The notes under the pieces: model-generated
The model's database searches: none
Told to the model about the DNA's origin: nothing
Seen by the model: only the letters and a program-made list of their open reading frames with translations
DNA from: Coenobita brevimanus
Lineage: Eukaryota; Arthropoda; Malacostraca; Decapoda; Coenobitidae
Assembly: GCA_032717465.1 (NCBI GenBank)
Contig: CM064690.1
Span: 9,810,093-9,874,092, forward strand
DNA length: 64,000 nt
Direction: 5' to 3'
Part shown: one piece after another, positions 1-12,533 of the stretch
Numbering within the stretch: position 1 is the first letter of the stretch
Layout: each line of letters begins with the position of its first letter
Translations under genes and position numbers: made by a program

Positions 1-1500
1 AGAATCACCTTAACAGTTATTGTCCTGTTTAGATCTAACTGCTCTAAATGGTTTCATATAGTCGATGTGCAAAGTGTGTCAATCAAATGTCAAAGTCACA
101 CTGCAAGGTTTAATTTCGTCCCCCATGAGTAATGATTACCAACATAAACAGTTTGGTCTCATTTTAGCCAACCCAGGTGGATGGGTGCAGAGTCAATCAC
201 TGAGTAAACCTATTTGGGTGGAGCAATAGAACAAGGGCAAGGTCAACTTAATCCAATTTTGTCCAATTTAGACCAAATATTGTGAAAGAGTGTTAGGTAC
301 GGCAGGAATAAAGGGATAACATTATGACAACAGTCGATCAGAGGCCTAAGTCACAGGGCAAGGTTAGATTTCCACCTATGTCTGTGTGTGATTAAAATAA
401 TTTAAAAACTTTTGATTTAATGTGGACCAGTCTTGACTGAGCGTTTAGTGTCAACGTAGGGACAGACCGATATGGAACAGGGGGTTAAAGATCAGCGTCA
501 CATGGCAACGTCATCTTAAAATTACATATATATAGTTATAGAGAGAGGAAAAAAAAAAAAAAGACTTTTTTTCTACTGTCTCCCTCATACTCTCTACGTT
601 TGCTCCCATGGACATCTGCCTTTTGCCTTTTATTTCCCACCAATTCTTTCTTATTTCTTTGTCTAGTTTTTTGTTTTTCATACCCACCATTTCCTCATTT
701 TTCCCCATTTTCGGGACCCTTTCTTTCGTGTTCAGTTTGAAACTTTTCTCTCTGCGTTATTGCTTTTGATTTCTTTCTCCTCCCATCGCCCATCATTTTA
801 TTTATATAATTTTATTCTATTTATTCATTTACTTGTATATTTCTTTGTCTCCTGTGTTTTCCCGTAGTTTTTCTGGTTCATTATCTTCACCTGCCTTTCA
901 TTTCCTTCACACTCCTTCATTTATATTCATTTCTTAGACGTCTCTCTTCTCCCTTCTCCCTCTGGCCGTTTTCTTCCAGTCTCATACCTTCAGATTCCTT
1001 TATCCATCTTCTTCGTTTTCCTTTATTCAATTTTTTTTTCCTGTTCTTCTTTCATCTCCTACATTTCCTATATTCTAACGTCGTTTTTCTCCTTTCGTTT
1101 TTGTGGTCCTTCATGTGTCTTTGCCTCTCATTTTTTTTTTTCATCCTTTTTCATTTTGTCTTCTCCCAGGGTTACATTCTACTTGGCGTTGGAGACTCTG
1201 TAGCACATTTTCCCCAGCAATGTATTTTGCCCATCTTCATGTGCTTATGCATGCTATTCATATTGCTTTAATATGGACACTGTTTGTATCAGTAATATGC
1301 AAGAGAATGATGAGATGTAATGTGAAGAATAAATCGCTAAGGAAAAGTGTGGCGGAATCTCTAAAACCATTTCAGATACGTGAGTTAGGAAGAAGTGCTG
1401 GAGAGCCTCCTACGCCCACGAGAATATGACCACACAGTCACAAGGGATGGAGAAAGAGACTTATATTTAGCAGGTTCCTTGACAAGAAAACAGGTTCAGC
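1..1500. other. Unassigned sequence, no gene recognised
   Basis: Both strands lack a convincing coding region. From about 560 to 1150 the plus strand is pyrimidine-rich, so the short open frames there are low-complexity and carry no recognisable domain. A frame at 1103-1429 is hydrophobic but looks like a chance frame in T-rich DNA. Confidence 0.5.
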
Positions 1501-1518
1501 TGAGTAACACTGAGGAGA

Positions 1519-1740
1519 GAGAGAGAGAGAGAGAGAGAAGAAGAAGAAGAAGAAGAAGAAGAAGAGGTGAAGAGGAGAGATCACGGTTGCAGGGTAGACC
1601 AGGAGGAGTGGAGATGAGAAAGGAAAGGAAGGAGGGAAGAAAGGAAGGTGGGAGGGGATAGAAGGACAGGTGGAGAAGAGAGAGGAGGTGGAAGGGTGAG
1701 AAGGGGAAGGTGATGAGTAGATGAAAGGGGAGGAGAAGGA
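1519..1740. repeat. GA/GAA-rich simple sequence
   Basis: A (GA)n run passes into (GAA)n at about 1540-1565, followed by purine-rich degenerate sequence. It is simple-repeat DNA with no coding signal. Confidence 0.7.
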
Positions 1741-2053
1741 GTGTATGCGACAGCTGGATTTAAGACCGTGGCAGTGAACGGGGCTTGTAAGTTTTACTTA
1801 TAAAATACAGAGAAAACCAATACAATGAGGGGTGAAGAGACTGGCAGGGAACGAGAGAGAGAGAGAGAGATGCAAAACATTCTCTTAGTTTATCTATGAG
1901 AGAAACCTTGACAATTCTGGAGGTAGGTATATCCTTCATTAGCCCTTTAAAATGTAGAGATGCTTTCAAACGGACACATGATAAGTCTGAAAACCACAAA
2001 ATTGTTATATAACGACGCTCTCGAGCTGAGAGGATTAGCAAAGCATTTCCCTT

Positions 2054-2055
<2 letters not shown>

Positions 2056-2111
<56 letters not shown>
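2056..2111. repeat. (CT)n microsatellite
   Basis: About 28 nearly uninterrupted CT units, roughly 100 bp left of the hAT element. Confidence 0.9.
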
Positions 2112-2114
<3 letters not shown>

Positions 2115-2721
2115 ATTTACGTTTGAGTTATGGAGGAGTTTGTATTCAAAAATTTTTCAGGACCTATGTTACGGTATGGTGAGAGATTACCGGCATCCAT
2201 TTCCTCTGTGTTCATGCATAGGCGTACGAGCCAGGGGGGCTGCAGACCCCCCAAGATTTGGGCAGACACAAATTTTTCGGGCAGAGTAGCCAATGTAGCA
2301 GGGCTATTCAACTGGCGGATCGTGAGCTAAATCCTGTCCTTGAGTGTTTTTTCTTTTCATATATGAAATTTTACATTTCCCTTAAAAAAAGAAATGCCAT
2401 AACGGTCCTTTTCTGTACTTGTTAAAAATATTTCTTAATTCTTACTGTTTATAAATAAACTATCAGCCAGTGTTGACAGGCTGAGCTGGATGCTCGTGTC
2501 CGTACCGTCTGTTCGTAAATTACGTAATAGTGGACAGGCTCATAAGTCATAAACTGTACGTGTCTAGGACGGGAGAACAAGTACACACTATGCGTCGGCA
2601 GAGTCCCCAAGTCCCGCCCACCAGTTTGCTCAGGGCTTGAGTGGAAGCTGCACAGTGACATATCCGGACTTATTCTTTAAAATCCTTAAGTATCACACGA
2701 TGGTCATGCAGGTGGGAAGCC

Positions 2722-3718
2722 GTGAAAAGTGTTCACGAGCAAATTGAGAGAATTGTAAAAGCTCTCATTCAGCTAGCAGATGATAAAGATCCCAAGACAT
2801 ACACTGATAGTCGTGCATTTCTTTCTGCAATCTGTGACTTTGAGTTCATTCTTGGACTCTGTATCCTCAAAGTCATTCTTTCAAACACCAACAGTCTGAG
2901 CAGATACTTACAGTCCAAAAATATGGATGTCATCACTGCTCGCCGAAATGCAGATCTTACCATCAGGACATTGGGAGAATGTCGTAATGATGATAGCTTT
3001 GACAAGATCTGGCAAAGGGCTGACCAAATCAGCCAAAACATATAATCTTGGATTGAAAACACAAGATTCAACTTCTGTGATGCACGGATACCTCGAAAAA
3101 AACCATCTCGTCTATTGCAAGCCCTTGTAGGAGAATTGACGGGGATGGATGCCCAACCACTGACACCAGTACAGCATCATCGTGTCAACACTTATTACAA
3201 TTCAATTGACAAGGTCCTGTCAGAACTGGAAGTTCGTTTCAAGGGTAATGATCAAGATGTTCTGTGTGCTCTTGGTGCCATTGCAATAAGTGATTCACCA
3301 TCACAAAGTGACTATGAACTAGTTGCAAACTTTTATGGCCTGGACAAGGATCTGATGGAAGCAGAACAGAGACTTTTCTATAAGCTTAAGCAAAGGCGAC
3401 AAGGAGTCTTCCTCAAGACAGCATCAGATGTTGTCCAGTTTCTACACGAAAATGAAGTCAGAAATGGTACCCGAGTTCATGAAAGTTGTATCTCTTTTGG
3501 CTGTCATCCCTGCTACTTCATGTTCAGCAGAGAGGCCTTTCAATGGACTTCGTAAGCTGAAATCCTACCTTCGCAGCACCATGGGTTAAGCAAGAGTTAG
3601 CTGCCTAGCACTTATCAACATAGAGAGAGAATATGCTACTAGAGTGATTGAAGAAGATATGGACAAAATTATAGATGTTTTTGGAAAAAGAAAGGGACGT
3701 GAAAAATATTTTTTCTAA
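2722..3718 (+). pseudogene. hAT transposase, C-terminal remnant (ZMYM1/DUF4371-like)
   Basis: The conceptual product matches the C-terminal half of hAT transposases of the ZMYM1-like group. Such proteins cut and paste hAT DNA in the nucleus. Visible features are an alpha-helical central region and, at about 3475-3640, a hAT dimerisation-type segment with CSAERPF, then LRKLKSYLRSTMG, then SCLALINIEREYA. The frame is broken by a stop at 3043-3045, a frameshift between about 3440 and 3470, and a stop at about 3586. No BED zinc finger or N-terminal catalytic region is visible upstream, so the gene is truncated as well as mutated. It lies inside the TIR-bounded element and must derive from it. A domesticated host gene is unlikely given the breaks. 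Confidence 0.8.
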
Positions 3719-4070
3719 CTTGATTTTTTCTGTAAGTCTTAACTTTATTATGGATAGGAAAAGAAGCACTTTATTTTTCTAATCATGTTTTGATTTAGTA
3801 TGATGGTGAACTATAATTTAATGCAATTTTTAATAATTACTATATTTATACCATTCAACCATTGCAATTTATTTCAGTAACAACTATTATTTATTTAGTA
3901 TATTACATTAAAAAGTATAACCCATACTAATTACTCAGTTCAATTTTATACTGTAGGCTTTATATAATACTTGTAATTGTGGGTGAAATTTAGCAGTTCA
4001 GTTAACCTTCATTTTTACATGGTGTGTAGAATAAATGTGCAATGTCTTCATGAAGTGTGGTTTCTTCCTT

Positions 4071-4073
<3 letters not shown>

Positions 4074-4126
<53 letters not shown>

Positions 4127-4127
4127 A
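4074..4127. repeat. (CA)n-(TA)n compound microsatellite
   Basis: A CA run passes directly into a TA run inside the right part of the hAT element. Confidence 0.9.
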
Positions 4128-4255
4128 CTGCTTGGATTTACAGGCAAAATATATTTCGGGCAGAGAGAGTTCAGCCCCCCCAGATGAGAAGGATCCCGTA
4201 CGCCTATGTGTTCATGTGGCATAGACGGAGCTACTGTCAGGCGTGGTGCAGAGGT

Positions 4256-5554
4256 ACTATACTCGGTTCCACGGAGTCTGACGCACGGATTTTGCCAGCC
4301 TAGGACAGGTGGATTTGGTAATACTGCGTGATGCACTCGGGCGGTGATTGGTGGATTTCCGTTGTGTTTGAACGTGCACCAAATTAACTTTGTATTCCAA
4401 GGCCCTCATTGATTTGGAAAATACCGGAAAATACAGATGCAATTAAAGCAATGATAAATTTAATGATAAATATGTGCCTTTTAAATTACTAGAGATAAAC
4501 CTGAACGACAATGATAACAAAACTAAGTAAAGTCGCGACTGGACGCATACGGACAACAGTCAATGACTGATTTAAATTCATTTCATTATGTTAGATATCG
4601 TCCACACTGCACGCGGTTTTATTATAGCAGCATAGTTCAACTATTATTCTCTCATGAGGTTTGCTTTTATCTTACGTTCCTTTCTTCCACCATTAACAAA
4701 AATTCGGTTCATTCTATAAGGATGTAATCCATTACGTTTCCGGCTCTCTGTCGAGGGGACAGAGGTACATGCTTGAGGAGAGGGCCCATGATGACCAGGG
4801 ATAGGGTGTTCATCTGTCTGTCTGTATATGTCTCTAATGATACGAAAATGTTAGGGAAAATCAAACACCAAACTTAATCATGTAAGAAATAATTTTACTG
4901 AATCTGACTGGGAATAAACAAATGCAGATTTTTAAAGCTACTGTTACATATGAAGGTAATTAAAATGTGTATGTACACTATATGTATTGGGGATAGCATG
5001 TATTGGCCCCAGTATGTGTGTGTGTGTGTGTGTGTTTGTGTGTGTGTGTACTCATACAAATCATAATTATTAGAAGATAGGCTAAGCGTATCTAGGGTTA
5101 GGTTGTATATTAGTAGATGAGGTAATGAAGGGCATGGTGTAGACTGTAGACTATGACACTGTGTAGTAATGGTGGGAAAAACATTCCAGCCTTCACAGGA
5201 CCTCGGAACCACCTTGCTATGAACGTCTGAATTCCCGCCACAGTTGCTTACTGAGTCCGTATGCGTCCACTCGCGACTTTACTTAGTTTTGTTATCATTG
5301 TCGTTCAGGTTTATCTCTAGTAATTTAAACGGCACATATTTATCATCAAAGATATCATTGCTTTAATTTGTATCTATTTCCGGTATTTTACAAATCAATG
5401 ATGTGCCTTGGTTGGAATACAAAGTCAATTTGGTGCACGTTCAAACAACGGAAATCCACCAATCACCGCCCGAGTGCATCGCGCAGTGTTACCAAATCCA
5501 CCTGTCCTCGGCTGGCAAAATCCGTGCGTCAGACTCCGTGGAACCGAGTATAGT
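4256..5554. mobile_element. Foldback-type element with ~300-bp inverted arms
   Basis: The left arm (about 4256-4553) is the reverse complement of the right arm (about 5255-5554), with only scattered mismatches and small indels. Both ends read ACTATACTCGGTTCC inward. The loop of about 700 bp (4554-5254) has no recognisable coding sequence and includes a (GT)n tract near 5014-5049. Long terminal inverted repeats with a non-coding middle fit a foldback or long-TIR MITE. I see no clean target duplication: the flanks are TA at 4255-4256 and TT at 5554-5555 if the ends are set one base in. It starts about 40 bp beyond the hAT target duplication. The transposase superfamily is undetermined. Confidence 0.8.
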
Positions 5555-6640
5555 TATAGTGAGCTAAAAATGTGAAGGTGTGGGTACAGAAAGGGAATTG
5601 TGTTAATCTTTATCTTGGTAGTAGTGACCAAGATCAACCCACACACGTTCGGTGATTTCTCTTAACAGCAAATTCTGTGTTCATCATGAGCCATTATCAT
5701 CTCTGTTATAATGAGTGAACATTCACTATCATCACCATCACCATCAACACCACCACCAGCAACAACCTAACCATATTCCCTCTATCATAACTGGTATAAA
5801 CAAGTTCTATCAACAGGAAGAAGCAAAAGTAACAAATTTATCCATATTGTCCAGAACCAATCAGCCCCACTTCATCATTCAGACAAAGAGAAGGATGCCT
5901 TCACGTGGCGGTACAAAGATACCTAGACGAATTCAGTGTCCAGTTATATAAACGTCCCTCTCCTCATAATGAGGATGGTGGACAGTTCAGAAAGGGCATC
6001 TTCAGCCTGCTATGCACTTGGTTGTTGCTCAGTTGAGTCTGGGAAACCACAACAACAATAACGACAACAGTCAAAATTCTCTACTTAATCCTTCCAACGC
6101 GAATAGGCCTACTTAATTTTTATTTTGCTCATGCCTGCCCCAATTGGAAGATGTTATATTTTGTGTTTATATCGCTATATCTGGACGGCTATACTGAATA
6201 CATTCCCGTCCCACCCCATATCTAACTCACCCCACCCCTCCTCCATTTCTTGCATTGCTGTCAGCCCCTGTGTTATGGTGTCCCTTAGCGTCCAAATAAG
6301 GGGATAACATTAACTAAAGGAGGAACTCAGACTTTGATTAGGTTAATTGTGGTTGTAATTAACCCCTCTGGTATGAAAAGTCTTCCCAACCTGAATCAGC
6401 CGCCTGACAGGTAACACGAATGAAACGATTAACCCGTCATTCTAACTGAGGGTTTAAGAATAAGACATCCTGTACTGAAGGGGTAAATGAAGGCTGCCTC
6501 TATCCCATCCAGTTCGTAAAATCTTTCCATAGGTAAATATGAGGCTTACTGTCTGGAGGTAGAGCAAAAGAGGAAACACCTCATCAGACTAAAGTGGTTT
6601 GTAACACTAGTAGAAGCAAGAGATCTAGCAGTAGTAGTTG
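5555..6640. other. Unassigned sequence
   Basis: Contains a short CAC/CAT-rich stretch (5717-5765) that makes a His-rich frame with no domain. Otherwise nothing is recognisable on either strand. Confidence 0.5.
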
Positions 6641-6896
6641 TGGTAGTAACCACTCAGCCAGTCAATCAATCGTCTTTATTTCGTTTCTCACGATACATGA
6701 AATATAATACATTTCATCGCCATAAATACTATGGATAATCTTTTAACAACTGAATCTAATAAAATATTTACATTAAATATATCCTTAACAATCAGATCAA
6801 GGAATGGATCAAATTTCATTGATACAAAAAAAAAAAAAAAAAAAAAAAGGACAAACCCATATATACAATTTTGATACCTCCACATACACTGTCAAC
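6640..6896 (-). mobile_element. 3' end of LINE-B with GTA-type tail
   Basis: Read on the minus strand, this ends in AATAAAG, then a GATTGATTGACTG-like motif, then ACT trinucleotides. The same end motif recurs near 10116 and 10600, next to GTA microsatellites on the plus strand. It probably belongs to the RT remnant at 8846-9926, separated from it by the LINE-A copy 1 insertion. That continuity is inferred from order and strand. Confidence 0.55.
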
Positions 6897-8845
6897 TTTT
6901 TTTTTTCTTTTTTATGCGAGGAAGAAGGAGCCAAAGGCCATGAGCCAGCAAAAACAGTTCCCTCCAAGAGAAAAACAAAATACAATAGAGAGCCAAATTC
7001 AAGATCCGATCATTTTGAGATGCCTGGACACACTGCGTTTGAAAGACTGGAGATCATAGGCAGCAGGAAATACAGACAGAGGGAAACAGTTCCAGAGTTG
7101 ACCTGTTGCATAAATGAAGGACTAGGAGTAACGGTTAACTCTTGCATTAGAGAGTTGGACAGAAAAAGGATGAGAGTTTGCTACTAGACGGGTGCTACGC
7201 GCCCGTCTTAGAGGTGGATGAATGCATGCAGGCAGTTCAGAGGAGCAGTGACCATTAAAGTAGTGATAGAAAAGAGATAAAGATGCAACAGTGCGGCAAA
7301 GAGACAGAGGTTGAAGGAAGTCAGTAAGAGGAGGAGAGTTAATGAGACGAAAAGCCTTTGACTTCATCCTATTGAGAAGAGCTGTATGTGGGGAGCCTCC
7401 CCACACATGAGAGTTGTACTCCACACAGGGACGGATAAAACCCCTGTTTAGAGTCAACAATTGTGCAGGGGTAAAGAAAGAACGGAGTCGGCTTAGCACA
7501 CCTAATCTCTTGGAAGCAGATTTTACAAGAGATGTAATATGATCTTTCCAAGATAAGTCTCGAGTAAATGAAACCCCAAGCATGTTCAAGGATGATGCAG
7601 GATTAAGCTGAATATTATTAAACATTAGTGGGTATACCTGTGGAAGATTTCTTTCGGGTTGATTGGTATAAGAACTGAGTCTTAGATGCATTAAAAACAA
7701 CCATATTATTTTTACCCCAGTCAGAGATACGAGCCAAGTCAGACAGGTGTGCCATAGCCTCATCCCTTGTTTGTTGAAGTAACTGCTGAGATGGGCGTTG
7801 CGGGAACCGAATGGAGAGGTGAAGGGTGGAGTCATCAGTGTATGAGTGGATAGGGTTACATGTACAGCTTAGAAGATCATTGATGAATAAAAGGAAGAGA
7901 GTTGGTGATAGGACACAGCCCTGAGGAACACCACTGTTGATAGATCTAGGAGAAGAACGATGGCCGTCTGCAACAGTAGCTATAGAACTACCAGAAAGGA
8001 AACTATAGATGAAGGCACAGATAGAAAGATAGAAACCGTAAGAGGGCAGTTTGGAAATTAAAGATTTATGCCAGACTCGATCGAAAGCCTTTGAGATGTC
8101 AAGTGCAATGGGAAAGCTTTCGCCAAAGTCCCGAAGGGAGGATGACCAGGAGTTTGAAAGGTAGGTGAGAAGATCACCAGTGGAGCGTCCCTGACGGAAC
8201 CCATACTGACGATCAGAAAGAAGATTGTGATAGGAAAGATGCCTTAAAATTTTTCCATTGGGAATTGACTCGAAAACTTTTGAAATATAGGACGTTAAAG
8301 CAATTGGACGATAGTTGGAGGGTTGGGAGTGGTCACCCTTCTTTGGGACTGGCTGAATGAGGGCAAACTTCCAGCAAGAAGGAAAGGTACAAGTTGACAG
8401 ACAAAGGCGAAAGAGTGCCTAGGCAGGGTGTAAGCACAGAAGCACAGTTCTTGAGAAGAACAGGAGGGACTCCATCAGGCCCATATGCCTTGTTGGTATT
8501 GAGGCCAGTGATGGCAGAAAATACATCAGCTGAAGTAATTTTAATGTCAGCTATGAGGAAGTCAGAGGGGGGAAGTGATGGAGGAACAGCACCGGAATCG
8601 TCTAAGGTGGAATTGGTGGAGAAAGTCTGTGTGAAGAGATCTGCTTTATTAATAGAAGAAATAGCTACAGAACCATCAGAGTAGAAAAGAGGAGGGAAGG
8701 ATGATGAGGTAAAGTTGTTAGAAAGGTTGTTGGCAAGGTGCCAGAAGGAGCGGGAAGAATTCGAGTTGGAGAGTTGAAAGCATTTAGTACGGATGAAATT
8801 ATTTTTAGCAGAGCGAATAACAGACTTAGCACGATTTCGGGCATA
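6897..8845 (-). mobile_element. LINE-A copy 1, jockey-like non-LTR retrotransposon, 5'-truncated
   Basis: On the minus strand this is a 5'-truncated copy of LINE-A. The polyA tail appears as a T run at 6897-6913. Its conceptual protein has the RT core, the thumb and the C-terminal region shared with the copies at 13712, 44451 and 63001. The RT catalytic box at 7831-7842 reads YTDD instead of YADD. Several frameshifts split the frame, and the endonuclease part is missing. Identity with copy 3 stops at about 8845, where LINE-B-type sequence begins. The copy is inactive. Confidence 0.85.
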
Positions 8846-9926
8846 TTCATAATTAACGTTAATTCCACACCGCTTTTTTCCTCATGGTTTTGTTCCCATT
8901 GAATTCTAGCATTTATAATGTCCATAGTGTTATCCAGTATATCTATCTCATACTTATCATAAAAATACTTCAATAAACGAGGAACAGGGTGGGCAGAGGA
9001 CTGATAAAGTAACCTACAAACTACATTATTCCTCCTACATAAGGCTTTAAAATATCTAGCTTGTACAAGGGCAACATGGTGTCTAAGTAAAAGTAGTCCT
9101 GCTGCCTTGTATATAGGATGATTACTTATTAATCTTGGAACATTATATATTTCCTTAAGAGTATTTGCAAATGCACTTTCAAAGCTCTGAATACATTGCT
9201 CCTAAGCTTATCTTTCATATTCTAATGATTTAAACCATAGTTAGGCACACAGTATGCTTTAAACAAATACAGTAACGTCCGTGCATTAACATTCTTAAAT
9301 TTTCTAATTACTGAATAAAATTTAATATGAGTTCAGTCTGAAAGAAATATCATGATTATCAGAGAAGTTGTCTCGAATTAAATGGCCTAACTACTTGTAT
9401 TCATTCACTACTTCATACCTATTTAAATAACGGACACTTTGTGCCTGTTTCTTATTATATTGAAATACAGTATTACAATTTTTTATTTATCTTTGTTAAT
9501 TCTAAAATTCAAGCTATTAAAATTCTGTTCAAATATGCCACACAAATATAAAATATGCTCCTCACTGTCAGCTAGTAAAGCATATATCATCAGCATATAC
9601 AATTGCATTCAATCTTACAACCCCATGGCAGCAACCCACATCAGTTTCAGAGTTTTTAAAACATTATCTATGCACAGTTTAAAAAGTAAAGAGAGAGAAC
9701 TCCTCCCTGCCTCACTCCTCGATTAATTATATAATACTTTCCTTTACTCCCATTTCAAGTAATTCTTGCAAACTGATTTCTTAAATATCTCATTAAAATT
9801 AATGGTAAGTCAGGGGAACTCCATTCTCCAGTTAAATATGACCCAATTTAAAATGATTAATATTATCAAAGTCCTTTGATACATCCGTAAAAGCAATATA
9901 TGGTATTCTGCCTCCTTTTGTGTAAC
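8846..9926 (-). pseudogene. LINE-B reverse transcriptase remnant
   Basis: The minus strand carries broken RT motifs. Near 9850-9920 is an AFTDVSKDFDNINH-type motif A. Near 9570-9605 is a YADDIC catalytic box. Further downstream (about 9000-9240) is a C-terminal region with VPRLISNH, KAAGLLLLRHH and ALVQARYFKALCRRN, ending at about 8890. The reading frame is interrupted many times. The family is a LINE distinct from LINE-A and LINE-E. I cannot name its clade. The 3' side is interrupted by LINE-A copy 1. Confidence 0.7.
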
Positions 9927-10115
9927 AGTAGTAGTAGTAGTAGTAGTATAGTCGTAGTAGTTGCTGTAGCAGCAGCAGCAACAACAGTAGTAGTAGTAGT
10001 GATAGTAGCAGTAGTAGTAGTAGTGATAGTAGCAGTAGTAGTAGTAGTAGCAACATCAGCAGTAGTAGTAGTAAGAGCAGCAGAAGCAGTAGTATTAGTA
10101 ATTGTTGTAGTAGCA
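9927..10115. repeat. Degenerate (GTA)n/(GCA)n microsatellite
   Basis: About 190 bp of GTA units with GCA variants. Its position directly before the LINE-B 3'-end motif at 10116 suggests it grew from that element's trinucleotide tail. Confidence 0.85.
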
Positions 10116-10600
10116 ATCAATCAGTCATTCAGTCAGCTGTATTTCGTATCTCTCCATACATAAAAAAAAAAAAAATACATTTCATCATCATAAAAGAAGT
10201 AGTAGTAGTAGTAGCAGTACCGTATAAGTAACAGTAGTAGTAGTAGTACATATATATACAAATTACTGTACATTTACACATTACATAGTAGGTGATGTAC
10301 TGTACAACTATGTACAACAGAAAAAAAAAATCATATTAAAAGTAATGGTAAAGAACTGAGGACATCAGGGTGCACATACACATTAAGAAGTAAAACACTT
10401 AGCCTATTAAAAAAAAACAGCATCAGTAAAATATAAAAAAAAAAGGTCCAGGGTAAAAAGTAAAAGCTACCCTCAATAAAATAAAAAAGAAGTCCTAGGT
10501 GAAATATAAATAAAATAAAAAAAACAAAAAGGCCCAAATAGAATATAATAGCTATCAGCCATAAAAAATAAAAAAAAGTTGCGGTAGTACGAGTAGTAGT
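10116..10600 (-). mobile_element. Second LINE-B 3' end plus A-rich sequence
   Basis: At 10116-10200 the sequence parallels 6640-6790: a CAATCA/GTCA motif, TTTATTTCG-like sequence, a CATACAT segment and an A run. It continues with another GTA tract (about 10197-10250). Then 10320-10580 is A-rich with degenerate repeated blocks and no coding signal. Only the 3' end of the element is recognisable. Confidence 0.5.
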
Positions 10601-10866
10601 AGTAGTCAATCAGTCAATTTTTTAATGCTTATACATGATACAAACGTGTTACGTATGTTACAAGTGCTTCCTCAAATAAAATAAGAACAACCAGAACATT
10701 TGCCCACGAATGCTTATGCCTACCTTCACTAAAAAAAATTAGATCAATAATCTTTGTTAAAATAAAATGGGTGCAATTCAAATATGAGGTTTTATTCGGA
10801 AGTGTTGTCCAAGTTCAAACTGTTTCAACTTAATGTATCAATTTGCTCCTCTTGTATGCCAAAGAA

Positions 10867-10909
<43 letters not shown>

Positions 10910-11071
10910 CAAGGAGGCATAAATTATAGGATATGGGAAACTGTTCTCTGAATAAAGTCCTATGGCAATTGGAGACATATCACTGCAGATTTGCCAAAAC
11001 TAATCCAATCCTGGATACTGCCCAAAATGTTTCGTTGCAATTTGCCCACTTGATTTTGAGATTTTGGTAAA

Positions 11072-11114
<43 letters not shown>

Positions 11115-11950
11115 CGATTACATTATCGTCTCACTAGGCGGGCTAGAATAAAAAGAAAAAGGTACGTTTTATCGATCAGTTAGATAGGCTAATTAATATA
11201 AAACTGACATCACGTAATATGTAATAATAGATTCATATCTAAGTATACTGTATATTTCATGGAATGTCGAAGTTAACAACTGTTAGTCATTATGGGTATA
11301 CATGAACTTAGATGCATTAAAAATATAGCGCAAGAATGAAAAGTGAATGTAGGCTTACAATGGAATACGCGACATATGTATGAATCACTTAAAAAGACAC
11401 CGTATTAAAAAAAAAAAAATACTCATATGTACAGAACCTAAAACACAGCAATTCTTAAGCAACATTTCTCCTTAGCTCGCACCTTTGTACCCATCTTACT
11501 CGTACCTGAATCACATCGGAGTCATTAGTATCTAGTGTAATACAGTTAACAGTTGTAAACGAAGACTGCATTTTGTAGATACAAATCTGTTTTGCAGCTC
11601 ATAAGACATATTTCCGAAGCTATGTTTATTTTACTCTGGATTCTTGTATAGTTTCTAGCTAGTCAGACGGCTATGTGATGACTCAGAATGAATGCACTAC
11701 ATCTCTGTGCAGCTTCGTGATTGCATGAAGAAAAACCATATCAATAATTCTTTTTATAGCATTGTTAAATGCAACTTTAAATGGTTTAAAAATCCTCATT
11801 TTATGTGTTTTCTCAGTATTCCATATAGACATCCCATAGTCTGGTTTACAGAATACATTAAATACGAAAAGCAAAGGCCTCAATGATAAATCTTAACATT
11901 TTTGTTACAGTTAAACCTAATATAAAATACTGAATCTGAGTACTGCATCA
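10600..11950 (-). pseudogene. Third LINE-B fragment with RT C-terminal remnant
   Basis: The 3'-end motif (CAATCAGTCAAT after GTA units) starts near 10606. At 11683-11883 a minus-strand frame includes FCKPDYGMSIWNT and FKPFKVAFNNAIKRI, which resembles the region after the RT domain of LINE proteins. The interval between holds a (TG)n tract at about 10870-10905 and a (CA)n tract at about 11072-11112. Continuity across the whole interval is inferred. Confidence 0.5.
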
Positions 11951-12044
11951 CTCGTGTCCAACAAATTGCTCTACATGTAATGGTCAAGATAGAAGTAGAA
12001 GTAGTAGTAGTAGTAGTAGCAAGAGCAGCAGCAGTTGTAGTACT

Positions 12045-12457
12045 TCTAGTAGTTACAAGCGAGCAAGCGATGTTTGCTCTCAGTTAAGTTTGGAAATGAG
12101 TGGCTCGGCCCGACCCTGCGCTACCCGGCCCAACCCGGCCCGATTGTCACGCTAAGCAGAAGCTAATAACTTTACTCCTATGCAAAGTAAAGTTGAACTT
12201 CTTCCTGTGCGGGATACATTCATTCAATAACTTTTGTTAACAACTAAGTACTCGCCCATAAAAGCGTAAGAACCACTTGGAAGCTCGAGTTCTCTAAGGG
12301 AGTGTTCGGCTACAATCGGTGAGCGCCTCAAATACGAAATCAGATTAAAACAGTTATTCCTTCGTAACATAGTTTTCGGGCAATAACTCCATCAATTAAA
12401 TATCGGAGATTATACCTATAATTTTACATTACGTTTTTGCCATGTTTTGATAATGTG

Positions 12458-12533
<76 letters not shown>

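Larger units (their letters stand above)
2209..4216 (+). mobile_element. hAT-type DNA transposon with 8-bp target duplication
   Basis: The element proper is 2217-4208 (1992 bp). It begins CATAGGCGTACG (2217-2228) and ends with the exact inverse CGTACGCCTATG (4197-4208). It is flanked on both sides by the identical octamer TGTTCATG (2209-2216 and 4209-4216). An 8-bp target duplication is the hAT hallmark, and the interior encodes a decayed hAT transposase C-terminus (2722-3718). Subterminal sequence includes G/C homopolymer runs near both ends. The length is short for an autonomous hAT, and the N-terminal half of the transposase appears to be missing, so the copy is defective. The interior 3' part carries a (CA)n-(TA)n microsatellite. 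Confidence 0.88.

Noticed and set aside
2130..2330. Short frame at the left end of the hAT element
   Set aside because: It crosses the target duplication and TIR and has no domain similarity.
9832..10163. Leu/Thr/Val-rich frames around 10000
   Set aside because: They are translations of (GTA)n/(GCA)n. Only the short RT motif at the LINE-B end is meaningful.
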